Shown: positions 1 through 18,251 of the stretch, one piece after another | How the letters are laid out: the number at the start of each line of letters is the position of its first letter | Numbering within the stretch: the first letter of the stretch is position 1 | Source: Dictyostelium firmibasis | Lineage: Eukaryota > Evosea > Eumycetozoa > Dictyosteliales > Dictyosteliaceae | Reading direction: 5' to 3' | DNA: 37,500 nt | Assembly: GCA_036169595.1 (NCBI GenBank) | Contig: CM069770.1 | Coordinates: 835,001-872,500, forward strand | Program-made: the position numbers and the translations under genes | Notes under the pieces: model-generated | Told to the model about the DNA's origin: nothing | Database searches by the model: none | What the model saw: the letters and a program-made list of their open reading frames with translations, nothing else

Positions 1-3635
<3,635 letters not shown>

Positions 3636-3771
3636 TTTATTATTACTATTATTATTATTTATTGTTTATTATTATCTATTGTTATTATTACTTTAAAGTT
3701 TTCATAATATTGTATTCATTTATTAATAATTGGTATGAAAAAAAATATGTGTTTTTTTATTTTTATTTATT

Positions 3772-3818
<47 letters not shown>

Positions 3819-3856
3819 ATTTTATTTGTTTTTCTATTTTTAATAATTTTTTTTAA

Positions 3857-3879
3857 ACACACCCACACTAATGGCACCC
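3857..3879 (-). promoter_or_regulatory. Candidate G-box/CA-type element upstream of the FUSC-like gene
   Basis: ACACACCCACAC followed by GGCACCC lies about 220-245 bp upstream of the FUSC-like start. Read in the gene's direction it is G/T-rich (GGGTGCC...GTGTGGGTGTGT). G/T-rich boxes of this kind bind the developmental factor GBF in D. discoideum. C/G-rich words are rare in this AT-rich intergenic DNA, but the assignment rests on resemblance only. Confidence 0.3.
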
Positions 3880-4416
3880 TATTATAATATGTTTTGTTTA
3901 CTACATTTTATTTACTTTTATAATAATAAAAAAATTGGAAATAAAAAAGATGCGCGGGTAATTTTTAAAATATATATATATTTTATTTATTTACCTTCTT
4001 ATTGAGAATAATTTCAATGTACCAATTGAACCAAAAAATGATTTCTCATTGAATTACTAAACTAATCTACAAATACAAAATAAGGAAACTAATAGATAGA
4101 TGAGAGAATGAAAAATTTTCTTTTATGTTGATTATCTTGAATAATTACACCCATTAATAACAAAAAGTTGTAGTGTTGAACTTTCAATGGGTACCACTAA
4201 AAATTAATTATTGGATAATTATTCTGAGTTAAAAAAAAGTGAATTAAAATGATGCACAAAGTTTGTACCAAGTAATGGCTGATTAAATAAAACATTTGTG
4301 TTGAATAGAAAAATAAGTATTCATTTCATTGTTTTTTTTTTTTTTTTTGACTTGTGTAAAAGTGAATATTTAATTTTAATATAAAAAAAAAAAAAATTAA
4401 AAAAACTTCTCGATTT

Positions 4417-4451
<35 letters not shown>

Positions 4452-4551
4452 AGTTTTTTTTTTTTAAAAAAATTATTTATAATTTATTTCATTATCCAAT
4501 TCCCAAGTTCGCACTGAACATATTCACACACCTAAATAAATAAACAACCTT

Positions 4552-4586
4552 ACACACACACACACACACGCACACACACACACACA
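4552..4586. repeat. (CA)n microsatellite before the U5-40K start
   Basis: About 17 CA units with one CG interruption end 36 bp upstream of the ATG at 4623. They probably lie in the 5' untranslated leader or core promoter. Confidence 0.85.
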
Positions 4587-4622
4587 TAGAACACATAAAA
4601 CACATATATACATAAAGTTAGA

Positions 4623-4886
4623 ATGGATAATAAAAGGAAACAAAAAGATGAAATAGTTTTATTGAATGGATCAAATAATACGCCAAATAAAAAACAAAAG
4701 AATGAATTACAGGTAGTATCAAGTGGTGAAGGCAAAGAGATTATATTAGGAACTGAAAGAACATCTAAATTGGAACACCCAATTATTCAATTAACAGGTC
4801 ATAAAGGTGAAATCTATTCTTGTAAATTTAATTCACATGGCACAGCTTTAGCAAGTGGTGGTTCTGATAAAGAAATTTGTAATTAT

Positions 4887-4922
<36 letters not shown>

Positions 4923-5777
4923 CTTTATTATTATAAAACTAATAAAAAAAGTTAAAATTATTATTTAGTTTTATGGAATGTATATGGTGAATGTATAAAC
5001 TATTCAGTTTTAAAAGGACATAAAGGTACGATATTAGAATTACATTGGTCAACTGATTCGAATGAAATATATTCAGCATGTACAGATAAATCGATTGGTA
5101 TTTGGGATTCTAATAGAGGTGAATTGATAAAGAGGATTAGGGAACATGGTGGTGTTGTAAATTCATGTTGTCCAGCAAGACGAGGACCACCATTGGTGGC
5201 ATCGGGTTCAGATGATAGAAGTGCGAGAATTTTCGATACTCGTTCAAAGGGAAGCACTCATTTGTTTCAACATAAATACCCGGTGACTAGTGTTTGTTTC
5301 TCTGATGCATCGGATCAATTGATTACAGGTGGTATTGATAATGTAATTAGAGTTTGGGATATACGTAATGATGAGGAACCTTTGTATACATTGGTTGGTC
5401 ATCAAGATACTATTACTTCTACATCTGTTAGTAAAGATGGCGCATATTTACTATCAAACTCAATGGATAATAGTTGTAAGATATGGGATATTAGACCGTA
5501 TGCACCACCAAATAGAAATATAAAAACTTTTACAGGTACTCAAAATAACTTTGAAAAAAATTTAATTAAATCATCTTGGTCTATCGATGGTAGAAGAATT
5601 GGTAGTGGTTCTTCCGATCGTCAAGTTTACGTTTGGGATACAAACACCAAACAATTACAATACTGTTTACCTGGTCATACTGGTACTGTAAATGAGGTGG
5701 CCTTTCATCCAAATGAACCAATTATAGCTTCATGTTCTTCTGATAAATCAATTTATTTAGGTGAAATTAAACCATAA
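4623..5777 (+). CDS. snrnp40: U5 snRNP 40-kDa WD40 protein (SNRNP40/WDR57)
   Basis: Two exons, 4623-4878 and 4969-5777, join across a GT-AG intron of 90 bp that carries a long A-run. The product is 354 residues, close to the 357 of human SNRNP40. A charged Lys-rich N-terminus is followed by seven WD repeats. Stretches such as LTGHKGEIYSCKF, NSCCPARRGPPLV, GGIDNVIRVWDIR, NFEKNLIKSSWS and PGHTGTVNEVAFHPNEPII match the human protein nearly word for word. The splice restores F-L-W-N-V-Y-G-E, equivalent to human LLWNVYGD. The family is a core U5 and tri-snRNP component that contacts Prp8, so this protein acts in pre-mRNA splicing in the nucleus. No key part is missing. The next gene lies on the same strand 660 bp downstream. 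Confidence 0.95.
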
Positions 5778-6436
5778 TTAAATAAATTGGACAAAATAAA
5801 AATAAAAATTAAAAAAAAAAAAATTTTAAAAAAAAAAAAAATACCAAGTATGGTATTTTTATTTTTATTATTTTTTTTTATTATTATTTTGTTTTCTTTC
5901 AAATTATGATAATAATAGTAAATATAATAAAATATATTTATAATAAAAATAATTAAATATATTAAAATTTTAAATATTGCTATTTTTATTATTTTTAATG
6001 TACATATATGGGTTTAATTTTATTTTTAAATCCCTTTTTCCATTTCATTTTTATTTTAATAATAAATATAACCACACCACAATTTTATTAATAAACACAC
6101 ACATTGTAAGTCTATCTAATAAAAAAACAAAAAAAAAAAAATTAAAAAAAATAAAAAAAAATAAAAAAAAAAAAAAAGAATAAAATTTTGAAAAATTTCA
6201 AACTCAACTGCAATTTTTTTTTAATTTTTTTAACTTTTGTTTTTTTTATTTTTTTTTTTTTTATTTTTTTTATTTTTATAACAATATTAAATAAAAACAA
6301 CAAAAGCGACAACAGGATATTTTTCTTTATAACATACATTATACTATTACAATTTAAAATATATATAGAACCATTTAAATAAAACAAACAAAAAAAAAAT
6401 AAAAAAATAAAAACTTAAAATATATATACACATACC
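5778..6436. other. Intergenic, A/T-rich, no gene seen
   Basis: This region lies between U5-40K and the Rab gene. It consists of A-runs, T-runs and simple AT-rich sequence. The open frames here are low-complexity Lys/Phe/Ile strings on both strands and have no protein-like composition. Confidence 0.6.
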
Positions 6437-7762
<1,326 letters not shown>

Positions 7763-7860
7763 AATTTATTTTAAATAAATAATAAAAATAAAGATAAATG
7801 GTAATAACAATGATAAAAGTCATAGTAGTACAATAGTAATAATAAATTTCACTCGATATA

Positions 7861-7910
7861 CAAACAAAAACAAAAACAAAAACAAAAACAAAAACAAAAA
7901 CAAAAACAAA
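7861..7910. repeat. (ACAAAA)n hexamer repeat
   Basis: About eight copies of a six-base unit lie about 100 bp downstream of the Rab stop codon, probably in the 3' untranslated region. Confidence 0.85.
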
Positions 7911-8683
7911 CACTACACCTATGCAATACATAAAATACAAATACACTCAACACATAAAAACATGACACTTTTTTAATATTTTAAATAAACCAAGATAAAT
8001 CCAGCGTTATCAGACACCTTTTTTTTTATTTTTTATTTTGTTCTATTTTTTTTATGGAACCACCCGAGCATATTTTTAATTCAAAAAAAAAGATACGAGT
8101 ATTCTTAAAATTTTTTAAAAAAATCACTAATTTGAATTTTGAACGGCAATACCCATGTTTATTGATAGGTACTATCACAAAAATCAGAGCCATTAACAAT
8201 AAAATTTTTAGAGGTAGTTTTAATTATTGATACTGTTGGATTTGCATAACTAAAATTATATAAATTACCATTTACCCATTGAATAAATGTAAAAAAAAAA
8301 AGATCATTACCTCAAAAAAATTTAAAAGATAAATATGTTTCATTTAAAAAAAAACATTTTTATCTTTTTTTATAAATTAATTAATATTTTTAATAAATAC
8401 TGAATGGATTAACAAAACAATTAACATATATTTATTATTGTAACTAAACTTTCATACTCGTTGTATAAAAAAAAAAAATTAATAAAATAGAAATGTATAA
8501 ATTGTTTGCCCACAAATTTTATTTTTTTTTTCATTTTTTTTGGATTCTCTCTTTTAAAGGAGCATTTCTAATTCTTTTGAAAATTGAAATACTTTTTTTT
8601 TTTTTTTTTTTAAATAATTTTATTAAATAATAACATTTCATTTTTTTATTTATTTTTTTTGGGGCAATATTACAACATGTTGG

Positions 8684-8685
<2 letters not shown>

Positions 8686-8735
<50 letters not shown>
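8686..8735. repeat. 50-base poly-T run
   Basis: An uninterrupted homopolymer lies in the intergenic DNA upstream of the RasGAP gene. Runs of this kind are typical of Dictyostelium intergenic DNA. Confidence 0.9.
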
Positions 8736-8736
<1 letters not shown>

Positions 8737-9103
8737 ATTAATGGATATCCATCATCACTTTCTCATATATTTTTTTTTTTTTTTTTTTCAGATTTTTAAA
8801 AATTATTTTATTTTATTAAATAATAAAATTTACAAAATTTTTTATTTTTAATTTTTTATTTTTTTTTTTAAAATTTTTTTTTTTTTTTTTTCAAACGATC
8901 AATGTGGATATTTTTTTTTTTTAAAAAAAAATTTTTTGTTATTTTTTTTTTTTTTTGTTTTTTTTTTTTTTTTGTGATTTTTTTTTAGGTGTATAATTTT
9001 TTTTTTTTTAGGTGTTGCTATTACAAATATCCATTTCAAGAAATCATTTTTGTTTTTGGACAGATATAATACACCAGTGTACTATATATATATAAAAAAA
9101 ACA

Positions 9104-9143
<40 letters not shown>

Positions 9144-9218
9144 ATTTAGAAAATTTTATTTTTAGTTTTAAATAAAAAAAAAAAAAAGTCCGAACCCATC
9201 ATTTGATAATTATAAAAG

Positions 9219-12750
<3,532 letters not shown>

Positions 12751-12770
12751 GATTTTTGAAAAACTAAAAA

Positions 12771-12805
<35 letters not shown>

Positions 12806-13052
12806 AGAAAAATATTTAAAAAAAGGTTTTAAATATATGAAATTAAACCAAAAGAGATATGTAATTTTAGTAATAAAAAAAAAAAAAAAAAACAAGAAAA
12901 AGAAAAAAAAATCCAAGATAGCTTAAAAATTAAAAATAGAAAAAATAAAAAAAATTAAAAATAAAAAAAATAAAAACCTAATTATTTAAAATAAAAAAAA
13001 ATTATTTATTTAAAAAAAAAAAAACTGGCAAGAACAATTATTTATACAATTT
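12751..13052. other. Convergent intergenic region
   Basis: About 300 bp of A-rich sequence separate the ends of the RasGAP (+) and small repeat-protein (-) genes. Only shared 3'-end and polyadenylation signals are expected here, and nothing specific is seen. Confidence 0.6.
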
Positions 13053-13559
13053 TTATCTAATTAAAGGTAAAGGTTCACTTTTAAGTACATGTGGTTTTTT
13101 TTCTTTATGTTCATTGGTTTCATTAGCTAAAGCTTGTGAAACAGAATGTTTATTTTTATCATTAGTTTCTGACTCATGGTTATTTCCAATTGTGGCCCTA
13201 ATAAGTGGAAGACTTTCAACATTGCTAACTACAACTTTGTGTTCTGGTTTGTTTGTTTCTGCTTCATCTTTATTTCCAATGGTTGCTCTAATAAGTGGAA
13301 GACTTTCAGCATTATTAACTACAACTTTGTGTGAATGTTCTGGTTTGTTTGTTTCTGCTTCATCTTTATTTCCAATGGTTGCTCTAATAAGTGGAAGACT
13401 TTCAGCATTGCTAACTACAACTTTGTGTGAATGTTCTGGTTTGTTTGTTTCTGCTTCATCTTTATTTCCAATGGTGGCTCTAATAAGTGGGAGACTTTCA
13501 GAATTACTAACTACAACTTTATTTAATGAAACTATAGTATTATCTTCAATGTTATCCAT
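13053..13559 (-). CDS. Small protein of tandem 32-residue repeats, function unknown
   Basis: This is a single-exon frame of 168 residues starting at the ATG at 13559-13557, which is followed by a compact promoter. After a 13-residue lead, three near-identical units of 32, 32 and 30 residues follow. Each contains KVVV.N.ESLPLIRATIGNK and then an acidic DEAETNKPEH stretch. A fourth unit is more diverged (108 onward), and the protein ends with a partial echo, SEPLPLIR. There is no signal peptide and no membrane segment. Composition is hydrophilic, so the protein is probably disordered apart from the LPLIRATIG motif. I do not recognise the family. An overlapping 157-codon frame on the other strand is most simply a by-product of repeats that lack stops, because its product would be Leu/Ser/Cys-rich and has no homologue I recognise. 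Confidence 0.7.
   Translation of the reverse strand: MDNIEDNTIVSLNKVVVSNSESLPLIRATIGNKDEAETNKPEHSHKVVVSNAESLPLIRATIGNKDEAETNKPEHSHKVVVNNAESLPLIRATIGNKDEAETNKPEHKVVVSNVESLPLIRATIGNNHESETNDKNKHSVSQALANETNEHKEKKPHVLKSEPLPLIR
13239..13520 (-). repeat. Coding tandem repeats (96, 96 and 90 bp)
   Basis: Three consecutive direct repeats make up the middle of the small repeat protein. They differ by few bases, which suggests recent unequal exchange. The third unit is two codons shorter (the Ser-His pair is absent), and a fourth, diverged unit follows. Confidence 0.85.
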
Positions 13560-13610
13560 TTTTTTATTATTTTTTATTAATTATTAATTGTATATAAGAA
13601 TTTATTATAG

Positions 13611-13643
<33 letters not shown>

Positions 13644-13767
13644 ATAATAAATAAAATAAAACAATTTTTTCCTTTTTTCTAAAGGTTATTTCTCAATGAT
13701 AAAGATTTACATTTGCACAAAAAAAACCCTATCTTATAGATATTTTTTTTCTGATTTATAAATGTTT

Positions 13768-13799
<32 letters not shown>

Positions 13800-13892
13800 C
13801 CATTTGAATCGCCCCAGCTTTTCAAGTGATTTAAATTTTTTATTTTATTTTTATTTTTTTACAATAATATTATAATATTTTCATTTATTTTT
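13560..13892. other. Intergenic, A/T runs only
   Basis: About 330 bp separate two minus-strand genes. The region contains an A-run near 13610-13640 and a T-run near 13770-13800. No gene is seen. Confidence 0.6.
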
Positions 13893-14600
13893 TTAAACCA
13901 AAAAAACAATTGATAAAATTATCATTGTGAGTAATATACTAGAAGAGACTAAAGAAGAAGATGAGCTTTCACAAACGATTGAATAATTACCAACTGAAAC
14001 TTTTCCAGAATCTGGAAGACAAACAAAATCTTGAGATGCTTTTAATGAGGAACAGGTTTTAGTTGAAATATCATCAGTGTATGTATCAAATGAAAATGTA
14101 TTGAATGAAGTTTCGGTTTTTTCTACAACTTTACCATTAAAATTACAAATTGTTAAACATTCATTAATATTTGATATTGTTTCACCATCATTTGAACAAG
14201 TTGGACCATTGATTAAGAATTTTGAATAATTTGGAGCAACATATTCATCATCATAACAAGTTACAGAATAACCATCACCAATTGAAACTGCTTCATTTGT
14301 TTCATCAGAACATTCAAATGTTATTGATGAATTTGTTTTTTTACAACTAGTATCATTGGTAAATGATAATAAATATTCCATATGAATGTAATCAATCTCT
14401 GAAAAGAGAGCACCTGATTTACCACAAATATTACCATTACACATGTTAACATGAACAAATTCACCACCTGCACTACAACCTGGACCTTGAATTAAAAATT
14501 GAGTGAAATGAATATCAGAATGATGGTGATCACCATGTTGAGCAAAAACATTTAACCCTAAAACATTTAATAATATAAATAATGATAATAATAATCTCAT
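13893..14600 (-). CDS. Secreted, probably GPI-anchored protein with two six-cysteine modules
   Basis: This is a single-exon frame of 235 residues. Residues 1-20 form a clear signal peptide (MRLLLSLFILL...VFA). Two related modules follow. The first has Cys 42, 54, 59, 86, 97 and 115; the second has Cys 135, 148, 152, 183, 194 and 210. Each opens with FLI.GP.CS..GE and closes with a G.YS..C motif, so the modules arose by duplication. The C-terminus is a Ser cluster followed by 15-20 hydrophobic residues with no charged tail, the form of a GPI-attachment signal. The product should sit on the outer cell surface. Candidate N-glycosylation sequons (NDT, NSS, NYS) are present. I do not recognise a named family; ponticulin-like or other Dictyostelium small cell-surface proteins are possible relatives. 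It is divergently placed from gamma-tubulin. Confidence 0.8.
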   Translation of the reverse strand: MRLLLSLFILLNVLGLNVFAQHGDHHHSDIHFTQFLIQGPGCSAGGEFVHVNMCNGNICGKSGALFSEIDYIHMEYLLSFTNDTSCKKTNSSITFECSDETNEAVSIGDGYSVTCYDDEYVAPNYSKFLINGPTCSNDGETISNINECLTICNFNGKVVEKTETSFNTFSFDTYTDDISTKTCSSLKASQDFVCLPDSGKVSVGNYSIVCESSSSSLVSSSILLTMIILSIVFLV

Positions 14601-15195
14601 TTTTTTAAAATTTTTAATTTTTTATTTTTTATTTTATCTGTATTTTTAATATTTATAAATAAAATTGAAAGTGAAGAAAAAAAAAAAAAAAATAAATCAG
14701 AAATTGTTTAAATATTTATGAAAAAAAAAAAATATTTAAATGGAGTGATCATTGTTAAGTGGTTATCAGGAGTGTAGTTTAAGTGTAAAAACAGGAGTGA
14801 AAAAAGGTGACGTTAAATAATTAAAAAAAAATCTTTTTTAATTTTTTTTCACTCAGTTTTTTACACATCGTTTTACGAAAAATTCAAGCATCTTTTTTTT
14901 TTTGTTTTTTTTTTTTTTTTATTTTTTCGGTTTATATTTTCCAAAATAGACAATTTTTGTCTTTTAATTAGAATTGATTTGTTTATCTGAAACCCTGGTT
15001 TTTTATTGAAAAAAAATAAAATTAAAATAAAAAAAAAATAAAAAAAATAAAATTTATTTAATAATTTAAATTACTATTTTTTTTCTTTTATTTTTTTTTA
15101 TTATGATCTCAAAAACCAATTAAAGTTAAAAAAATTTTCATCTTAGTTTGATAAAGATATTTATGAATATAAATTGGCGCCAATTTTTAAATTGA

Positions 15196-15231
<36 letters not shown>

Positions 15232-15317
15232 CAAATAATTTTTAAACTTTTTTTAAAAAAAAAAATAAAAAAAAAAATATAAAAAAAAAAAACAAAAGAA
15301 AAAAATATATATATAAT
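14601..15317. other. Divergent intergenic region, GPI-type gene / gamma-tubulin
   Basis: This 717-bp region carries promoters for both flanking genes. It holds an imperfect inverted repeat (14783-14866), three copies of GGAGTG between 14740 and 14800, and T-runs nearer the gamma-tubulin start (33 T at 15199-15231). No coding frame is seen. Confidence 0.6.
14783..14866. repeat. Imperfect 23-bp inverted repeat with 38-base spacer
   Basis: The left arm at 14783-14805 and the right arm at 14844-14866 are complementary at 20 of 23 positions. Both share GTGTAAAAA and GAGTGAAAAAA in the pairing sense. The spacer itself has A-rich and T-rich halves that can pair further. G and C positions match inside the arms, so this is more than A/T complementarity. 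It could be a hairpin-forming transcript, a regulatory cruciform or a remnant of a small element; the sequence does not decide. Confidence 0.65.
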
Positions 15318-16879
15318 ATGCCAAGAGAAATAATTACATTACAAGTTGGACAATGTGGTAATCAAAGTAAATATTTATAATAAAATGATATCATTTAAAT
15401 ATAATTTATAATTATATAATTATTTATTTATTTTTTATTATTTTATTTTAATAGTTGGATCAGAATTTTGGAAACAACTATGTAAAGAACATGGTATTAA
15501 TCCAGCAGGATATTTGGAAGAGTATGCAATACCAGGTATTGATAGAAAAGATGTATTTTTTTATCAATCAGATGATGATCATTATGTACCAAGAGCATTA
15601 TTATTAGATTTAGAACCAAGAGTGATCGATTCTATTAAGAGTTCAGAATATTCAGGTTTATATAATCAAGAGAATATATTTGTAGCAGAGAAAGGTACTG
15701 GTGCAGGTAATAATTGGGCGAATGGTTATAAACAAGGTGAATCGTTTTATGATGATATATTTGATATGATCGATAGAGAAGCCGATGGCAGTGAAAGTTT
15801 AGAAGGTTTCCTATTGACTCATTCAATTAGTGGTGGTACAGGTAGTGGTATGGGATCATACATACTAGAGAGACTCAACGATAGATTCCCAAAGAAAATC
15901 ATTCAAACCTATTCTGTATTCCCAGATGATAGTAGTGTTGTTGTTCAACAGTACAATAGTGTTTTAAGTCTAAAGAGATTGATAGAGAATGCAGATTCAA
16001 CTGTGGTTCTTGATAATAGTGCATTACATCGTATAGTTGGTGAAAATCTACGTATGGATCAACCAACTATGGATCAAACAAACTCTTTAGTATCCACTGT
16101 AATGAGTGCATCAACAACAACACTTCGTTATCCTGGTTATATGAACAATGATTTGGTGGGTATGTTAGCATCATTAATACCAACACCAAAATGTCATTTC
16201 CTTATAACTGGTTATACACCATTATCAATCGATCGTCAATCAGAATCTGTTCGTAAAACATCGGTATTGGATGTAATGCGTCGTTTACTACAACCTCAAA
16301 ATATCATGGTTAGTGCTCCTACCAAATCCGGTAAATACATTAGTATCCTCAATATCATCCAAGGTGATGTAGACCCAACTCAAATTCATAATAGTCTTCA
16401 AAGAATTCGTGAGAAAAGAATGGCAACTTTTATTGATTGGGGTCCTGCAAGTATTCAAGTCGCTCTCTCTAAAAAATCACCATATATAAAATCCTCTCAT
16501 AAAGTTTCTGGTTTAATGTTAGCAAATCATACAAGTGTTAATCATGTAATTTTTATTATTTTTATTATTATTATTATTATTTAAAAAAAATTCTTATTTA
16601 AAATTATTAATAATTTGTTATTTTTATTATTATTAGTTATTTTCAAATATAATTCAACAATACGATAAAGTTAGAAAGAGAAATGCTTTTTTGGCAAATT
16701 ATACAAGAGAATCTGAAGATATTTTACAAGAATTTGACATAGCAAGAGAGATGTTGGATGATTTAGTGCAAGAATATAAAGCTGCTGAACAATCTGACTA
16801 TATAAATTACCACATGAATAAAGAATTTAATAATAATGCTAATAATAATAATCTTCAATATCAATTTGGAACAGCTTAA
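15318..16879 (+). CDS. tubC: Gamma-tubulin
   Basis: Three exons, 15318-15366, 15455-16545 and 16637-16879, join in frame to 460 residues, the usual gamma-tubulin length. The start [26 protein letters not shown] is typical of gamma rather than alpha or beta. The glycine-rich nucleotide loop [10 protein letters not shown] lies near residues 141-150. Other gamma-type stretches include [52 protein letters not shown] and [10 protein letters not shown]. By family, it nucleates microtubules at the centrosome-equivalent nucleus-associated body within the gamma-tubulin complex. The C-terminus adds an Asn-rich tail. Intron 1 splits the GQCGNQ-IG region in phase 1. The gene is complete. Confidence 0.96.
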
Positions 16880-16996
16880 ATGATATAGTTTACTGAAAAA
16901 AAAAAGATAAAAATAAAAATTGATGTACATAATTTTATAAATATATCTTGTGTGATCTTTTAATCTATTTTTTTATTATTATTATTATTACTATCA

Positions 16997-17357
16997 TTAA
17001 TTTTTATGGATATTATATAATTCTTTACCACTTGATAAGAAAGTGATTACAGAACCTGTAGTGAGAATAATTGGAATTGGTTTAGAAGTAGCTAAAGCTT
17101 TTTTACCCATTACACCACCTAATAAAGATGATGCAACAATTGAAAATCCAAGACCAACTTTAGCATTACCTTGTGATAAATAATATGCTGATGTTGAATA
17201 TAACAAACCAAAAACTCCACCTGCAATTAATGATGGCTATATTTATTTTTATTTTTAGGTTAATATATAGATATTTTATTTTATCTATAATAAATCAAAA
17301 TGTTTTTAGTGATAACTTTATTGTTACCAGATTTATGGTTTTTATGATTATCGGGAG

Positions 17358-17389
<32 letters not shown>

Positions 17390-17501
17390 ATTATAATAAT
17401 ACCATTGATTTTGATTTAGTATATCCAATAACACCACCACTAAGAACTATTGCTGCCATTGCTGCATTTAATTTAAAATCGGTTGAATATTGATCTGACA
17501 T
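16997..17501 (-). CDS. TMEM14-family small membrane protein
   Basis: Two minus-strand exons, 17501-17403 and 17236-16997, join across a GT-AG intron with a long homopolymer. The product has 112 residues. It starts MSDQYSTDFKLNAAMAAIVL and continues with GGVIGYTKSKSM-PSLIAGG, which matches the G(G)xxGYxKxxSxPSLxAG signature of TMEM14/UPF0136 proteins. Three or four hydrophobic segments rich in Gly and small residues follow, including SSLLGGVMGKKALATSKPIP, comparable to the GxMGxRF...KFMPAG region of human TMEM14. Length is close to the family's usual 100-115 residues. Some animal members are mitochondrial inner-membrane proteins linked to haem synthesis; location here is inferred. The gene is convergent with gamma-tubulin, whose stop is about 118 bp away. 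Confidence 0.88.
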
Positions 17502-18171
17502 TTTTAATTAATTATTTATTGATCAATGAATTTTAAAAATTTAAAAAAAAAAAAAAAAAAAAAATGAAAAATAAAAAATAAAAAATAAAAAAAAAAAAAA
17601 AAAAGTAATTCTAAAAAAAATAAATAAAAAATAAAAAATATCTAAACAATTAAATGAGGGAATAATTACGTAAACACAAAGTTTTGACACATTATTCCTA
17701 CACTTTTCTGTTAAAATAAATCATTTGTTATGTTTTTAAATTTCATTAATAAAAAGAAATTTCAATTTGAGAATTTAAATATTAGTCCTCCTCAAAAGTA
17801 AATGATTCAAATCCTTTTTTTTCAGAGTTTGTGGTTGTTGTTATTATTCAATTTGAGTTATTTGATAGAATAATTATTAAAAATACAAAAAGAAAAAAAA
17901 AATTTTCATTTGCATTTAATTAGCATCCTAGTGTTTTTGTTTATTTTAAAAATAAAAAAATATAAAAAAAAAAAAAAAACAACCCATTCTATTGAAAATA
18001 AACTCCTAAATTAATTTTTTTGTTTAAAATTGGTAATGTGGTTTAAAAAGATACAATTGCCGTTTTGGAAAAAATAATAATTGCAATGATCATTTTTTTT
18101 AAAAAAAAATTTTAAAAAAAAAAGATAAAAATCATTAAATTTTTTTTTTCATTTTTAAAAAATTTTTAACG

Positions 18172-18222
<51 letters not shown>

Positions 18223-18251
18223 AACTCAAAAAAGAAATCTACTGATCAGAA
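17502..18251. other. Divergent intergenic region, TMEM14 / ARF-like gene
   Basis: This 750-bp AT-rich region shows A-runs near the TMEM14 start and a 45-base A-run at 18176-18220, only 31 bp before the ARF-like ATG. No gene is seen. Confidence 0.6.
18176..18220. repeat. 45-base poly-A run
   Basis: An uninterrupted A-run lies immediately upstream of the ARF-like start codon, probably in the 5' leader or core promoter. Confidence 0.9.

Larger units (their letters stand above)
3636..4622. other. Intergenic, divergent promoter region
   Basis: This stretch separates the divergent FUSC-like (-) and U5-40K (+) genes. It holds poly-T runs (41 T at 3774-3814; another near 4420-4450), a C-rich CA element at 3857-3879, and a more complex part at about 3950-4330. 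It ends with a CA repeat just before the U5-40K start. Within the complex part, TTTCAATG followed by TACCA occurs twice (near 4012 and 4184, the second with two extra G). I see no gene. Confidence 0.6.
7763..9218. other. Intergenic, 1.46 kb
   Basis: This stretch lies between the Rab and RasGAP genes. It begins with a hexameric ACAAAA repeat (7861-7910), then a somewhat more complex stretch at about 8040-8300, then many T-runs including 50 T at 8686-8735. GATAG-GTA-CTATC near 8164 is a short perfect stem. No coding frame or RNA gene is recognisable. Confidence 0.6.

Noticed and set aside
4140-4260. TTTCAATG...TACCA word seen twice with CCATT words nearby, possibly an old element end
   Set aside because: Copies are short and imperfect, and no terminal repeats or target duplication can be seen.
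5977-6390. Frames of 64-81 codons on both strands between U5-40K and Rab
   Set aside because: Low-complexity Lys/Phe/Ile strings from A- and T-runs, with no protein-like composition.
13114-13587. 157-codon plus-strand frame opposite the small repeat protein
   Set aside because: It has the same repeat structure and Leu/Ser/Cys-rich content; most likely a by-product of stop-free repeats. Kept only as a finding to check.
17801-17830. GATTCAAATCC followed by a T-run, resembling a tRNA B box and terminator
   Set aside because: No A box, acceptor stem or cloverleaf can be formed from the upstream 70 bases.
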